Shown: positions 1 to 11,826 of the stretch, in pieces
Layout: each line of letters opens with the position of its first letter
Numbering within the stretch: position 1 is the stretch's first letter
Source: Ganoderma boninense
Lineage: Eukaryota; Basidiomycota; Agaricomycetes; Polyporales; Polyporaceae
NCBI GenBank assembly: GCA_002900995.3
Contig: CM035309.1
Location: 3,416,389 to 3,480,388, forward strand
Direction of reading: 5' to 3'
Length of the DNA: 64,000 nucleotides
The notes under the pieces: generated by a model
Database searches by the model: none
Told to the model about the DNA's origin: nothing
The model's input: only the letters and a program-made list of their open reading frames with translations
Position numbers and translations under genes: made by a program

Positions 1-1046
1 AAGTACTCGATGATGTCTGAGTGAAGCCCGGCATAGACCAGGATGGAGCCAGGGCACGACAAGGATCTCGAGAAGGATGAAATGATGTGGCAGTCCCGGG
101 ACGCGAACGACAACGAAACGGCCCGTGCGTGAGCGAAAATGCCAGTGCGAGTGAGATGCAAGAAATTCGCACAGATCATCCTGTTCCGTTCCACTCTTGA
201 AGATGACGGTCTCGAAGACGAAGAGATGGTAGCGACTGCGAGAGACAAGTTCCGGCTCGGTTGAAGAGACACGACAAGATCTCGGGCTCGGGCTTCACGA
301 TTTCGTCGACTATTTCAGGCATAAGTGTCGGGAAGATGAGTCACAGGGTTGTATGACGAGAGATAGAGAGGATATCAGTTGGTAAAAGCAAGGCCCTCAC
401 TGGCAGTGGCGGGCTGTGCGCGCAGGACTGCAGAGAAGCACCACGCTTTGCACAGGCTGCAGCACCTCTCTCGCAGGCGCTTAACCTCTTGACCACGAAC
501 TTCCATCATCATTCTCAGATCACGTTCCCCGTTCCTAGCCTGCCCCGAGTTCGACAGTTGTACAATGTCCTGGGGCAAGTACGTGCTCGTGGAAGCAATC
601 CATGCCACGGTCTCACAACAGAGGAATATCGAGGGTCAGAACGGGAGCAAAACTGGGCCCTGGCCCCACACCGCCACGCGATGAACTCATCAACTTATCA
701 TATTCCCAAAGATCTCTCCCCTTGTACAAGGGGCCTGAGACGGGCCGCCGCTCTTGTGGACAATGTGGCTTCGCCCCCTTCCATCTAGGGCGACGCTCTG
801 CGACTGAGATGTCATTGCCTCTCAGTATAGCATGCCGACGTGGCATCGCCCTATGCTTCTTCGTTGCGGATCTGACTGCTGGGCCGATCCACATGGCGTT
901 ACGACCGTCAAACTCACGACAGGCCACAGGCTTCCAGATCGCGCGCGAATTCCAGTCCAAGTTTAAAGTGTCCGACGCGGCTCCTATAAACGACCGTCTC
1001 CCAGTTCGCAGCCTGCGTGTCCGCGCTGGTTGCACTTGGCCCCATC
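1..1046. other. No recognisable gene
   Basis: Open frames here overlap on both strands and none carries a motif or splice pattern I recognise. It is the upstream flank of the broken DUF6534 gene and may include its promoter. Confidence 0.4.
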
Positions 1047-3425
1047 ATGTCTTCGCCTACTATGTCTCCCTGGTCCTCTCGTCCTCGGGTCCTGCTCCAT
1101 CTCTTGACAGTACCTTTGGCGCTGTTCTTATTGGCACTTTCTTCGGTCTCATGTCAGTCTCGCCAGTCTCATCTTCCGCTGATGCTCCGCCTGACCCACA
1201 TCGGACTCTGCTACAGGTTGTACGGACTAGTTGTCCACCAAAGTTATCGGTATTTCAGGCTTTATCCGAGGGACAGTGGCTGGATCAAGGCCCTGGTTCG
1301 TATCCGCTTCCCTTATGTTAGGACTGTCTATTAAACTGCTTCCTGGATAGGTTGCATCTACCCTGTAAGTGCCATATACACTCCGTCTGCTTGTCTTTTA
1401 ACGATGTCCACTACGCTACCAGGCTCTTCGAAACTGCGCACATCGTGCTCAGCACGCACATCTGGTATGCTCACCCTCTGTGATGTATCAAGCCTTTGGG
1501 TTCACGATGAACTTCTAGTTACTATTATCCTGGTCACGAATTACGGGAACGCGGACGCCATTCAGTCTTCCGTCTGGTATGTCAAACGTTTCTCTCCTGC
1601 GTCCCAGCATTCTGACTACGGCTGCGTCCCAGGTCTCTCGGGGTGAGCATTCTCCCTGAGTTCTTGCTTAGCCGAATCTTACATGACATGCGCCCGGCCA
1701 GCTCCTCAGTGCGATGACTGTGAGTTTTTCTCTCTTTCAACTCGCGTCTCTGTCATCTTCTTCGTTCTGATTCATGAGGATCTACAGGGTTTGATTGTTG
1801 TGCAGTCTCAAGGGTTCGTTTCATACACCTCAAAACGTTGTCGAAGTAACAACCTGAACAATTCGTCCCTTCTAGTTTCTTCGCCGGTCGGATATTCCGC
1901 CGTAAGATACTGCCAGTGTCTCTCATCAGTCACAAGTGTCTCACGGACGCTGATCCACGACACTAGTTGGTCGGTACTAGATATCGCATCCTAGTCATTT
2001 TCGCTGTGAGTGAACCGCCTTTAGCATCTGCAGGACTAGGCAACGCTAACGCCAGCGGCTGACACTTTACAGTGCATCTTAATTGCAGCAGAGCTCGGTA
2101 TGTGGGAGCCACCTCCGCCGCTTCAGTCCACCAGTCGCTGAGAACTCTATTTGTCACATAATTCAGGTTTTTTCTGTGGTGAGCACGCCTTCGTCTATGC
2201 TCCTTTATTTCGCGGCTGAGCAGTGTGACCTGCCAGCTGCTACGGCTGAGGCGTGCGTCCCGGAGCCCATGCGAGTCAGCATAAAACGCTCACAATACTA
2301 AGTGACATGCAGTATCATCCTCAAGCCCTTTTCCGAGTTCCAGCGCCAGACGGTCAGCGATGCAGCCTCTCTATTTCACCTCGTGCTGATTCGGTCCCTC
2401 GGCGGTCATTCCACAGTGGCTCATTTCCGCAGGCGCAGGAGCAGCGTTTTTGGCGGACGGGTTGCTCACTGGCGTGCTCGTCAGCCTGCTGCACACGCAG
2501 CGCACAGGCGTGAAGACGTGCGTGAGGCACCTCGAATCCACACTCAGGCTGCACGCACGCAAGCTAACCATCGTTCGCGCGTTTGTCCGCGAATGATGAG
2601 TACAGCATAGACCGGATCGTGGACACGCTCATTCTGTATGGGGTAAACACCGGTGCGTGGGCCTATTCCCTCCGAGACCCCGTCGACATCTAGGGCTATA
2701 TGCTGACGGCCGTTCTGTAGGATTGCTCACAGGGTGCGCCAGCGTTTTTCTCGTTTCATGGCGTGGGGCTGATTCGGATCCCTGATGTCCCATCATCATC
2801 ATCCAGCGTGGTCACGCTAGGCTCGCTCCTGTTCGTGAGTATCTGCATTCATCCGGCGGATGGCTCTCGTACTAGGAGGAGCTGACTTCGCATACGGCGT
2901 GCGCCGCCAGTCGCTCGTTTGCCCCAACAACTTGATATATGCGGGTTTCGCGATCGTCGCCACGAAAAGTAAGCAGTCAACGACTCAAGCAGTCCGCGGG
3001 TCTCTCCGAGTCGTCGTAGACAGGGTACTGACGCATTAATGGGGATAGTGTATGCCAACTCTCTCCTCGCCGCGTGGGTCCTCTTCTTCTCCTCTTTGTT
3101 GCCAGGCCATACAAGGATGCTGAGTGCTGGCCATCGCGCCCGACAGGCTGAACACACGCAGCTCCCTGAGATCAAGTGCGAACCCCGAAAGCAAGCCGCT
3201 CCCGAATCCGCTTCGCGTTCGGGCCGCGGCGAGACGACCTTATTCGAGATGCAGATGCAGGGACACGTTGTCACGCCTCCCCACGTAAGTCTACGCATGT
3301 TCCGTAGTCGAAGGTGCGCTGATTCAAGCTGACACTTGCTGGCATGGCAGGCACCGAAGGTCGAGGTCGTGGACAATAACAGCCAGGCGTTCCTGACCTT
3401 CGAGCTCGTCGGCATCGCCGTGTAG
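1047..3425 (+). pseudogene. Broken DUF6534-family membrane protein gene
   Basis: This is a degraded paralogue of the gene at 5538-7963. Family blocks remain in order: an N-terminal helix with LDSTFGAVLIGTFFGL, then LYGLVVHQSYRYFRLYPRD, ETAHIVLSTHIW, LVTNYGNADAIQSSVW, SQGFFAGRIFRRK-like, WLISAGAGAAFLADGLLTGV, LILYGVNTG, VYANSLLAA and a C-terminal FELVGIAV before the stop. They lie in different frames separated by intron-like sequence. Two breaks are visible against the second copy. The ATG at 1047 is out of frame with the first conserved helix, and an extra C sits in TATTATCCTGG at about 1530 where the sister gene reads TATTATCTGG. The family is a seven-helix membrane protein of unknown function, usually multi-copy in Agaricomycetes. 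The family call rests on remembered motifs. Sequencing error is the alternative to true decay, but two independent breaks favour a pseudogene. Confidence 0.6.
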
Positions 3426-5537
3426 TCGCAGTCGACGGCCTTCGACCAGTGTGATACTGATACCCATCCTTGTTGTAGCTTTAGCAGTATATCCTATATC
3501 CTCTGGTGGACGTTCCATTCCTCTGTCCTCATACCTTCTCGCACCTGTAGATGTATACTACGCTCGTACATCGTTCTGTATCCATTCGTATTCCTTTTCA
3601 CAAACTTGAACGCTGCAGTGACTGTCTTGGAGATTACGCTATCGATCCAAATTCCTCCGTGCGGCGGATCACAATGCACATGCACGCGCGATCGAGCCAT
3701 CCCCCGCTCCCAAACCTCATGTCGCGGCCTACTCAGCAACTTGAAAATGCTGCCTCGTCGCTCGACGCAGAACAAGACAGCGGAAAAGCGCTCACATGGG
3801 AACCCGTACGCGTCTAGCTACCTCTCAGGCTACAGGCTCACTCTGCTGTGTAAAACGTAACTGCTGGGGAACCATTCTATCCTGCATCACTGCGACGATC
3901 TATTCGCGCGGGATGCCGTACGCGTATTGTGTTGAACAGGAACTATTGAGGCGGGTGACATCATCCCGAGGTCATGAACAACACTTGCAGGGATCATCAT
4001 GATCATGATCGCAAGCGTTTCTTCGAACCATCATGCATACAGTCGTACTTCATTCCGCGGCCGGGAAACAGTTAATGGCAGGGAATATCGACGCAGCCAC
4101 TCCTTGCCCGTAAACAGCGCTAGCGGCATCATCGGGTTCTCACTCAGCAAAAACTCGACATGACTGACCTCTGCACCGTGCTCATGCTCAGTGGACTTCT
4201 GGGTCGCCGTGCCGTACCTTGGCCAGTGCTGCGAGCACGATGATACGTACGACTTGCTGGGCAGCCTGTGCTGCAGCCGGACGATCTTGCGCCTCGACTG
4301 AGATGCGATTGACGTCGCGCGGGGGAGGAGGGAGAGAAGCAGAGCTAGAGGACAGCCCGAGACGAGCGGCGCCTGTAGAGTGACACGAGCCTATCACTGC
4401 GAAGCCAGTCAGCGTTGAATATTGGACCTAGGCCCTCGCCGTCCAGAGGATGAGCAGTATATAGTATATAGTATACTCGGAGTGCCTGGCCGCCGCCGGC
4501 ATACGAATCCGATCCCTGCAATTTAGCGATCTCACCCGTGGGTCCGTATCTGCCGCTCTGAGTGCGTGCATCATGTGGGCCCTGAACTGGAACCGCATCA
4601 TCATTGTCTGGTGCTCAATAGAACCACATTCCTCGAAGGTGAGGGTGACGGTCGTGCCACTGATCATGATGGGTGATGTACTACTACTAGGCGTACGTTT
4701 GATTCAGGGACAAAGTTGACAGTATGAACATCCACTCTCGCCCCGTTGCTGAGCTGGAAAGCCTAGAGCGGTAATTCGAGGTATCCAAGCTTGAGCCTGT
4801 AGGCCTAGTAGCACATGGTAGTCGGGAGCGAGAGCCAGAGAGAACCACTCAGCGCTCAGCGGCCATTCCCATCATCGCAGACGCCGATGCAGTGCAGTGC
4901 ATCTTCGACTCGGGCCGGAAGCGCTTCAAGGCGGCTACGCACGCCAGGCATCGCCCAGAACTTGTTCAACGAACCCGGTGACCACACCTCATCCTACTCC
5001 CTCCCAAGAACTCGACATCCAAGTCCGGACACGGGGGAAGTATGATACCTGACCTCTGTTCACAGAAGGCTCCAGAGTTCCGTATTTAGCACCGGCTTAA
5101 AGGTGGCCATTTCCTTTCCGGCAAGCCTTCAACTTGAACTTGACGAGGAGCAGCTGATTGGCTTTTCTGGATGAAGCTTCGTGAATGATGAAAAGATTGT
5201 GCCTCTCCACAACGCTCACACTCGTCCAGGAGACCATGCCATACAGGTACATTACATGCTCCTCTTCCACAACACTGGAAAGGGTACACGTTTGACATTT
5301 GAGGACTCCGACTTTCTTTGTGCCTCTACCAACCAGGGGTACCACGTTGTATGGACGTGGCAGCTTCAAGGTTATAACTTCGATGCTTGATGTCCTTACG
5401 CTTCTTCGTGAGCCAGTCTGACGTTCGCATTGATCGGTTCTGATCGTCAAACCTACAGATATCCCTTAGTCGCCCTAATATAAACACCCCTCTCCGGACC
5501 AAAACGCCGCCCTGGTGCCTCTGCCACGTCTTCTGCC
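3426..5537. other. Intergenic; one unexplained coding-like patch
   Basis: No gene is recognised. Positions 5181-5390 on the plus strand read as a low-complexity-free 69-residue frame (VHYMLLFHNTGKGTRLTFED, ending LQGYNFDA) that could be a gene relic, but it has no start context or identifiable partner exons. The rest shows only short overlapping frames. Confidence 0.35.
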
Positions 5538-7963
5538 ATGTCCCAAGCTTCGCCCCTTTTGCTCGATATGTCTCCGCGCATTGATAACACCTTTGGTGCC
5601 ATCCTCATCGCAACGTTCCTCGGAATCGCGTACGTCATATACATCATATACCCCAGTCTATGCGCATACAGGTCCTGGAACTCGAACGCTGGACAGGTTG
5701 TACGGACTGGTCATTCACCAGTGTTACCGGTATATTCATTTGTACCCCAAGGACAGCGCTTGGATCAAGTCTTTGGTGCGTACCTGCCCACTTCAACGTC
5801 TCGAATTTCAGGCTGACATCGCCTGGGGCAGGTTGTATTCACGCTGTGGGAGATCTCTCCGATCCGTCGTTAGTTTGAAACACTAACTGCCGCGCTGTCT
5901 AGGGTTTTCGAGACGCTCCACATCGTGCTCAGCACCCATATCTGGTACGTCCCGCTACATGATCGCTATGGACCGTCATTTCTGATGACTATGAAGTTAC
6001 TATTATCTGGTTACGAGCTTCGGCCATCCAGAGGCGCTTCTGACCTTGGTCTGGTGCGTCAGTCTCACAACATGGCGTACTGCCCTCTCATCAGAGCCAC
6101 CCGCCGCCTTCCCTTAGGTCTCTCTCGGTGAGCAGTGCCAGTGACGGCCTTCATGTTCTCTTAAGTTAACTTGCCATATTTATCTTTGCTCAGCTCCTGT
6201 GTGTGACGACCGTGAGCAATCCTATCTCTCTATCGTGCCCTCAGAGCTGAGCATGGCATCCATTTGCCGGTGCTGAATAGGCATTCGTCGGCATTCCGAC
6301 CAAGATGTTTGTTGCTCCGTCTTACCGATCCCGTCGAAATAACGGCTGACGAAATTTGGGTTTTGTTCTCGCAGATTCTTCGCCCTTCGTATATTCCGAC
6401 GTAAGCGACTCCGACCTCCTCATCACATAACCCCCCCCTCTCATACAACAATATTCGGTGTGCAGTTGGCGGACGGCGATACCGCGTCTTAGCCATCTTG
6501 ACAGTGAGCATGGAATACTCCCTCCAGTCGAAATCCGGTAATTCTGACATGGATGTTCTGCAGTTCATTTTGTTCACAGCAGAGCTCGGTAAGTACAGCA
6601 TGCCCGAAATGACGTGTGTCGAATATGGTCTGACTCTAGAGGGTGGGACCCCACTTCAGGTTTCCTTTCCGGTACGCACTATCACACCGTGTCAATCGAT
6701 GTTCGTGCTCATCCATCAATGTCCAGCGGGCACGGTCAAGGCGTACGTGGCAGAAGCACATGTAGTAGACTCTCTTCTCGTCCTGAACTTCCCGAACGCG
6801 CATGCATGTGTAGGTTTGTCGACAAGCCCTTTTATGAGTTCCGGCACGATACGGTAAGTACTATGCATCGCCATCTACTACTACTACTAGATTTGTCTTT
6901 CAACGGCGCTGACGCAGTCGGGTCCGTGTCCGCCCACAGTGGTTGGTGTCCGCGGGGGCGGGCATGTGCCTCCTCGCAGACGCCTTCATCACAGCGATAC
7001 TCGTCAACCTGCTCCGCAGCAAGCACATCGGCGTGAAACGGTACGGGAACGGTTGCCGTTCTCCGTCCTCGCTGCTCTGTGTATCTCTGCCGGTGCTGAT
7101 CGATATATTCCTCGCATCCAGGACGGACCGGCTCCTCAAGACCCTCATCCTGTACACCATCAACACAGGTAGGCGAGCCCCGTTCTCTGAACCTAATGAA
7201 CCCCCCGCCGGTGCTCATCGACTACGCTCAGGCCTGCTAACAGGGTGGGTACGCCGTGCTGTGTCTCGAAGGCGCCGATATGCTGATTGTCGGTGGTGAC
7301 TCCCTACCAGGATGATGGATCTCTTCACCTTCTTATTCGTGCGTATCCTACTCCTGAGGCTGCGACTCGGGAAGCGGAGTTTTACCGAGGCCGACCTCGA
7401 GCATGGGCGCGTGCGGTATCTGTACCTCCAGGCCCTGGTCTCGCCGAACAACTTCATCTACATCGCCTTCGGCATCCTGACGACCAAGAGTAAGCGTTCC
7501 AGTTGCTCCTTCTCCGGAGAGAAACTTGAAGGCTGACCTCGGACGCAGTGTACGCCAACTCGCTTCTCGCCGCGTACGTCCCCCTCCCCCCATTTTCATT
7601 TTTTTGGGTCATGATAACGATAAAAAACACCCTGTTAACGCGATCGCCCATTCAAGTCTGAACACGCGCAACTCGCTGCGATACGGCCCGCACGACGCCG
7701 TGACGATCACCGTACCGTCCCCGTCCCCGGGCCGCCGCCGTCCTCGTGGTGCCCGGCCGCAGGCAGGAGACGTCTACGTTCGAGTCCGAGTCCCAGAAGC
7801 AGGCCGCCATCGAGCTGCCGAAGGTCAGTCAGTCAGTGTCGTGTAGTCGGGTCCGCATGATGCTTGACCAGGCCCCCTGTCTGTAACGTTTTGGTGACAG
7901 AGCGCGGTTGCGAGGAACAGGGAGGCGTATTTGATGCTGGAGCTCGTCGGGAAGGCCATCTGA
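5538..7963 (+). CDS. DUF6534-family seven-helix membrane protein, multi-exon
   Basis: The product is a probable multi-pass plasma or endomembrane protein of the fungal DUF6534 family, function unknown. The start at 5538 gives MSQASPLLLDMSPRIDNTFG, matching the usual N-terminal helix. Exons then read LYGLVIHQCYRYIHLYPKDS, FETLHIVLSTHI-CYYYLVTS (joined across an intron), FFALRIFRR, RRYRVLAILTV, AELG, FVDKPFYEFRHDT-WLVSAGAGMCLL-ADAF, VKR-TDRLLKTLILYTINTG, NNFIYIAFGILTTK, VYANSLLAA, NTRNSLR and a last exon ending LELVGKAI. Most junctions are clean GT-AG with correct phase. The junction after KSLV near 5770 is in frame only if the donor is GCGTAC, so it is unresolved. A frame change before the last exon near 7700 implies another small intron or a lesion. 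It lies 2.1 kb downstream of a broken tandem paralogue in the same orientation. Confidence 0.6.
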
Positions 7964-8854
7964 TTCTCATTCGCGTGAGATGGGACGTAGGATTCACCCG
8001 TCTCAACAAGGGTAGCAGAAATATTTATCGTTGTGTCCTTCGTATATGGGCATGCGCCTACGCGGCGCGCTCGGTGTCCCATCCAGTGGTCCCTACGTAC
8101 GAAGAATAAGTTCTAGGTCTACCATGCTATTATCGAGCGAGGACTCCAGGGGCACTGTGCTATGTATTGCATTCTTGAAGTGAGGTCTTGCGGCCGACCG
8201 TGCATCATACCGATACCGCAGGCGACTAACCACGTACCACGTTCTCAGACCCGTCAGGCTTGCGCTCCCGAACACAACGTCTCGCCGTCAGCTTGAGGGC
8301 AGAAGGCGAGTGCCAGGACGGACGCGAACTCGAAGCGACGTGAGCCTGATTCCCTTGGCGGAGTCGGAGTCCCAGACCTGCCACCATGATGGGATAACAG
8401 ACTGTCCACGCCATTAAGGCCTATGTCCTGTCCTCGTCTTGCGAGAACTTGGCGATCGTTGTGAGTCGGTTGTACGGATGTGAATGAGTTTTTTTGGAGA
8501 AGGCGACCTCCACCCATAGTACAAATCTGCTAAAGTAAAACGCTTGCGTACTCAGAGGCCGTCTCTGCAACCAGGAGCGTCCCACAGCTTCTCAGCTTGA
8601 CAAGATGCAAAATGGGGTAGAAGAATAGGACCTTCCGGGCGGACGACAGGTGGACGACAACAAATGCCATGTTCCAGGGTCGAACCCACGTCAACGGCAT
8701 TTTCCGGCAGGCGCTTACAAGGCCGAAATGGTTCCATCTGGCATCTTCGCAACATCCATCTCAGCGTCGGACGTCAGAGCCACCCATGGGTATCCCGCAT
8801 TAGGACCTACTGAAGTAGCATAAATCGCTCCTCAGAACGTAACTGATAGCAGAT
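7964..8854. other. Intergenic, no gene seen
   Basis: Short frames only. It separates the DUF6534 gene from POP5 and presumably holds the POP5 promoter; no clear TATA box is seen. Confidence 0.4.
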
Positions 8855-9778
8855 ATGGTCAGGTTCAAGGTACGACGGTCTTATCTTGGAAAACAAGGCC
8901 GTTCTAACCCTCGGTGCGATTTTAACAGAACCGCTGGCTCTTAGTCGAGTTCCTCCCGTGTCCCATCGCGGGCTCCGTCCAGCATTCTCAAGAGCCGACG
9001 ACGAGCAAGGCCATCTGGGCTTCACTCAAGCAAAGTGTCATCACCCACTTTGGAGACACCGGCTGGGGCGCCGTCGGTTCCTCCCTGACTGGTAAGTCCT
9101 CGCTGCCACAGCACCCTGCATCAGCCAGCACTTTCCTGGTTGGGCGGGTGCTTAGCTCAGTCTTTGTGGAACAATTATCTGTCTTTTGAGGCTCCACAAC
9201 ACTCTTGGGACTCTCCTTCCAGAAAGGCTACGACATTTGGAGGCTGTTGATAGCGCCCGTCCAGGAGCTGGTGGTCGCACACAGGATCCCAAGACGATGC
9301 AATCACAGCGATGTTTAGAAAGAAGTGCGCCGATTGCTAACCAAGTCTATCGTACGTATAGTGAAGTACTTCTCTCCGAAGACCAACTTGTGTATCATCC
9401 GTGTCGCCCGTGACCCGCACAAGATCGCGTGGGCCAGCATGACACTCATGACCACGATCGACGGGCGTAAATACGTCCCACACGTCGTCCATGTTTCCGG
9501 TGCGCTGCGAATTATCACACTTTGGTACATTTGGTTCCGTTCTAACCGCCGGGCTGACAGGAACCATAAAGCAAGCGCAGCTCGCAGCAATCCGCCATAA
9601 TCGAGAAATCGTCGCTAGGTATCGTGCTCGCGCGAAGACGCCAGGTACGTCTAAACTCCAACTTGACTCCATAAACTCCGCCCCATGGATTACGAGAATT
9701 TTGATAGCCGGATATCAAGACTCGTATGAAGAGTTTTTGCAGAAGAGCACGGAAGAGATCGAAGCGCTGCAAGATTAG
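8855..9778 (+). CDS. POP5: RNase P/MRP subunit Pop5 (Rpp14/Pop5 family)
   Basis: Pop5 is a small conserved protein subunit of the nuclear ribonucleoproteins RNase P (pre-tRNA 5' processing) and RNase MRP (pre-rRNA processing). Five exons join in frame: 8855-8869, 8929-9091, 9362-9499, 9561-9644 and 9708-9778, giving 156 residues, the usual family size. The first two exons give MVRFK-NRWLLVEFLPCP, the hallmark Pop5 N-terminus, split after five codons. Further family blocks are FGDTGWGAVGSSLT, VKYFSPKTNLCIIRVARD, AWASMTLMTTIDGRKYVP and IKQAQLAAIRHNREIVARYR, with a C-terminal EIEALQD. Intron 4 (9645-9707, 63 nt) was chosen over read-through because it yields the compact GYQDSYEEFL ending expected of fungi. 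Intron 2 is unusually long (270 nt) for this window. The gene looks intact. Confidence 0.93.
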
Positions 9779-10328
9779 TTTTTGTACGAGTCATTCGAGC
9801 CACTGTGCGATTATTTCCCTCAACGCGAACATGGCGCAGGTGTGAACGCAGTAAAGGTGATGCAGTTGCCGAGCGGGTAGCATTCTCTCCTGTGGCTTTG
9901 CGTTTCAGAGGATCGAGCGATAAGGGTGTCTCACGGGATGCCACTTGCTTCTCAGTTGCCAGTCACCATGGTCACCGAATAACCTTTGTGGCATCTCAGC
10001 ACGCTGGAGGGCGGACCCCGACTTGTGTGCGTCAATGCATGCATTTTTGTTTTTATTCCCCTCCTCAAACCGAAATGTGTTCCCCTGTGGACACACTGCA
10101 ACATCGTGAGGACAATGCCCAACTACACCGTGGTTCCACGAACGACTATATGACGACCGCACCTTTGAGCCCTTCCCAGTAGCATGTCGTCTTAACAGAG
10201 TCGAGGTTGGAACGGCGCATTATGCAGGAGCTCCAGGAGGGCCCTACTCTATGCACGTACTATCTCAGAACATCTATTGACAACTTTCAAATGTTGCATC
10301 CGACCGTGGACAATGTCTACCTGACCGC
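9779..10328. other. Intergenic between convergent genes
   Basis: POP5 and the downstream synthase gene converge here. No gene or structured element is recognised; a T-rich and pyrimidine-rich stretch near 10045 is compatible with 3' ends. Confidence 0.4.
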
Positions 10329-11826
10329 CTATAGCTTCGCCTGCACAGTCACGATCCCTTTCTCCATACCTCGGCCTCCGCCCCCTGCGGTGCCCGCTTT
10401 TGCCTTCTCCCAGCTCTCCGCCCACTCGATGATCCCCTTGACGAGCCTATCAACGTCCTCATGCGTATTACCTGCGTGTAAGCACACACGGATGCGATCT
10501 GCGCCTTTAGGCACAGTCGGCCACGTGATGGGTCGCGCGTTAAGTCCCCGCGCGCGCAGGTGCGCAGAGAGTGGACGCGGGTGCGGAGTTAGGACGGCCA
10601 CGATCGGCGTGGCGGAGCTTTCGAGCTCTGTCTGGATTTCATGCTGGGATGATGACGCGGGTGCAGATATACGCGATGAATTGGAAGACGAGGAGGAGGG
10701 GGGAAAGATGTGCGGAGGAAGCGCGAGCAGTGCGGGCGAGATGCGGTGCGAGGCGAGGGCGTGGTGGAGGCTCGAGAGGAAGTAGGTACTGACATCGAGT
10801 AGGTGCTTGGAGAGCTGAGTTGAGGCAGATGTTAGCACGTCGCGGAGGTAGAGGATAACAGTGAGGGTGCACCTTCTCTGCTTCGCCCGACTCGAGCAGG
10901 TCGAACGAGCAGTCAGCGGCGATTATGTTCGCGTAGCTCAGCGAGGTGGTGTAGATTAGTGAGCGCGCGTAGTTGAGGAGGTAGTCCCGCACGAGAGGGG
11001 TTATCAGGAGAACAGCTAGGAATGACTACTTTTAGTCATCTATTGTCCTGGTCGGTGTGGAGGACATACCTCCAGTCCCAGCGAGCGCTTTCCCGAAGGT
11101 GTGTAGACGAGCGAATACCCGATCCTCAAGGCCGTATGCTGCAACGAGTCCACGTCCTTGAGGCCCATACACGCCTGTTGAGTGCGCCTCGTCGACGACG
11201 ACATAGCCGTTCCCTCTCGGGAAGAGCTCCTCCACAGTTTCCACGATGTCCACGAGGGGCGCAAGGTTGCCGTCCATGCTGTACAGCGCCTCGACCGACA
11301 CGAACACACTGCTCTCCCCGTCCTTCAAGGCCGGATGTGCCGTGATGAGCGACTGTAGCACCTCCCGCAGCGCATGGACCGAATTGTGTGCAAATGCGAC
11401 CCTCAATCCAGGCTCGACGCGCGACGCGCGCATCCCATCGTGCACCGATGCATGTATGTGCTCGTCAAAGACGACCGCATCGCCAGGCTGCGGGATGCTC
11501 GCGAAGAAGCCGACGTTCGCGTCGAAGCCCGAGTTGAAGAGGAGCGCGGCGGGCGCGCGGAGGAACGTAGCGAGGCGCGCCTCGAACGCCGCGTGCGCGT
11601 GCCCGTTGACGAGCAGGCGCGAGCCGCCCGAGCCCAGGACTTGCGGGGCGGCGCGGAGCTTGGCGAGGAAGCGCGCGCGGAGGGACGCGGAGGACGCGAG
11701 GGAGAGGTAGTCGTTGGTGAAGAAGTCGACGAGGTCGTCGTCGGCGGTGGGGTCCGGGAGGCGGCGGCGGATGAGGCGCTTCTCGCGCGAGGCGAGCGCG
11801 GCGGTGAGCTTGTCGTCGAGGGGCAT
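10329..11826 (-). CDS. bioF: 8-amino-7-oxononanoate synthase (biotin pathway), C-terminal PTS1
   Basis: This is a PLP-dependent alpha-oxoamine synthase that condenses a pimeloyl thioester with L-alanine to give 8-amino-7-oxononanoate, an early step of biotin synthesis. Exons 11826-11070, 11015-10873 and 10814-10329 join in phase to 461 residues. Fold-type I landmarks are LFNSGFDANVGFF (97-109), YSMDGNLAPL (182-191), VVVDEAHSTGVYG (209-221, with D212 and H215) and HTFGKALAG, whose K246 should bind PLP. The C-terminal half has RPITWPTVPKGADRIRVCLH, typical of this family. The protein ends in AKL, a canonical peroxisomal targeting signal type 1. Ascomycete BioF is reported to be peroxisomal, so location and identity support each other. 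Related enzymes (HEM1, LCB1/2, KBL) are less likely: there is no mitochondrial presequence or membrane segment. Confidence 0.88.
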
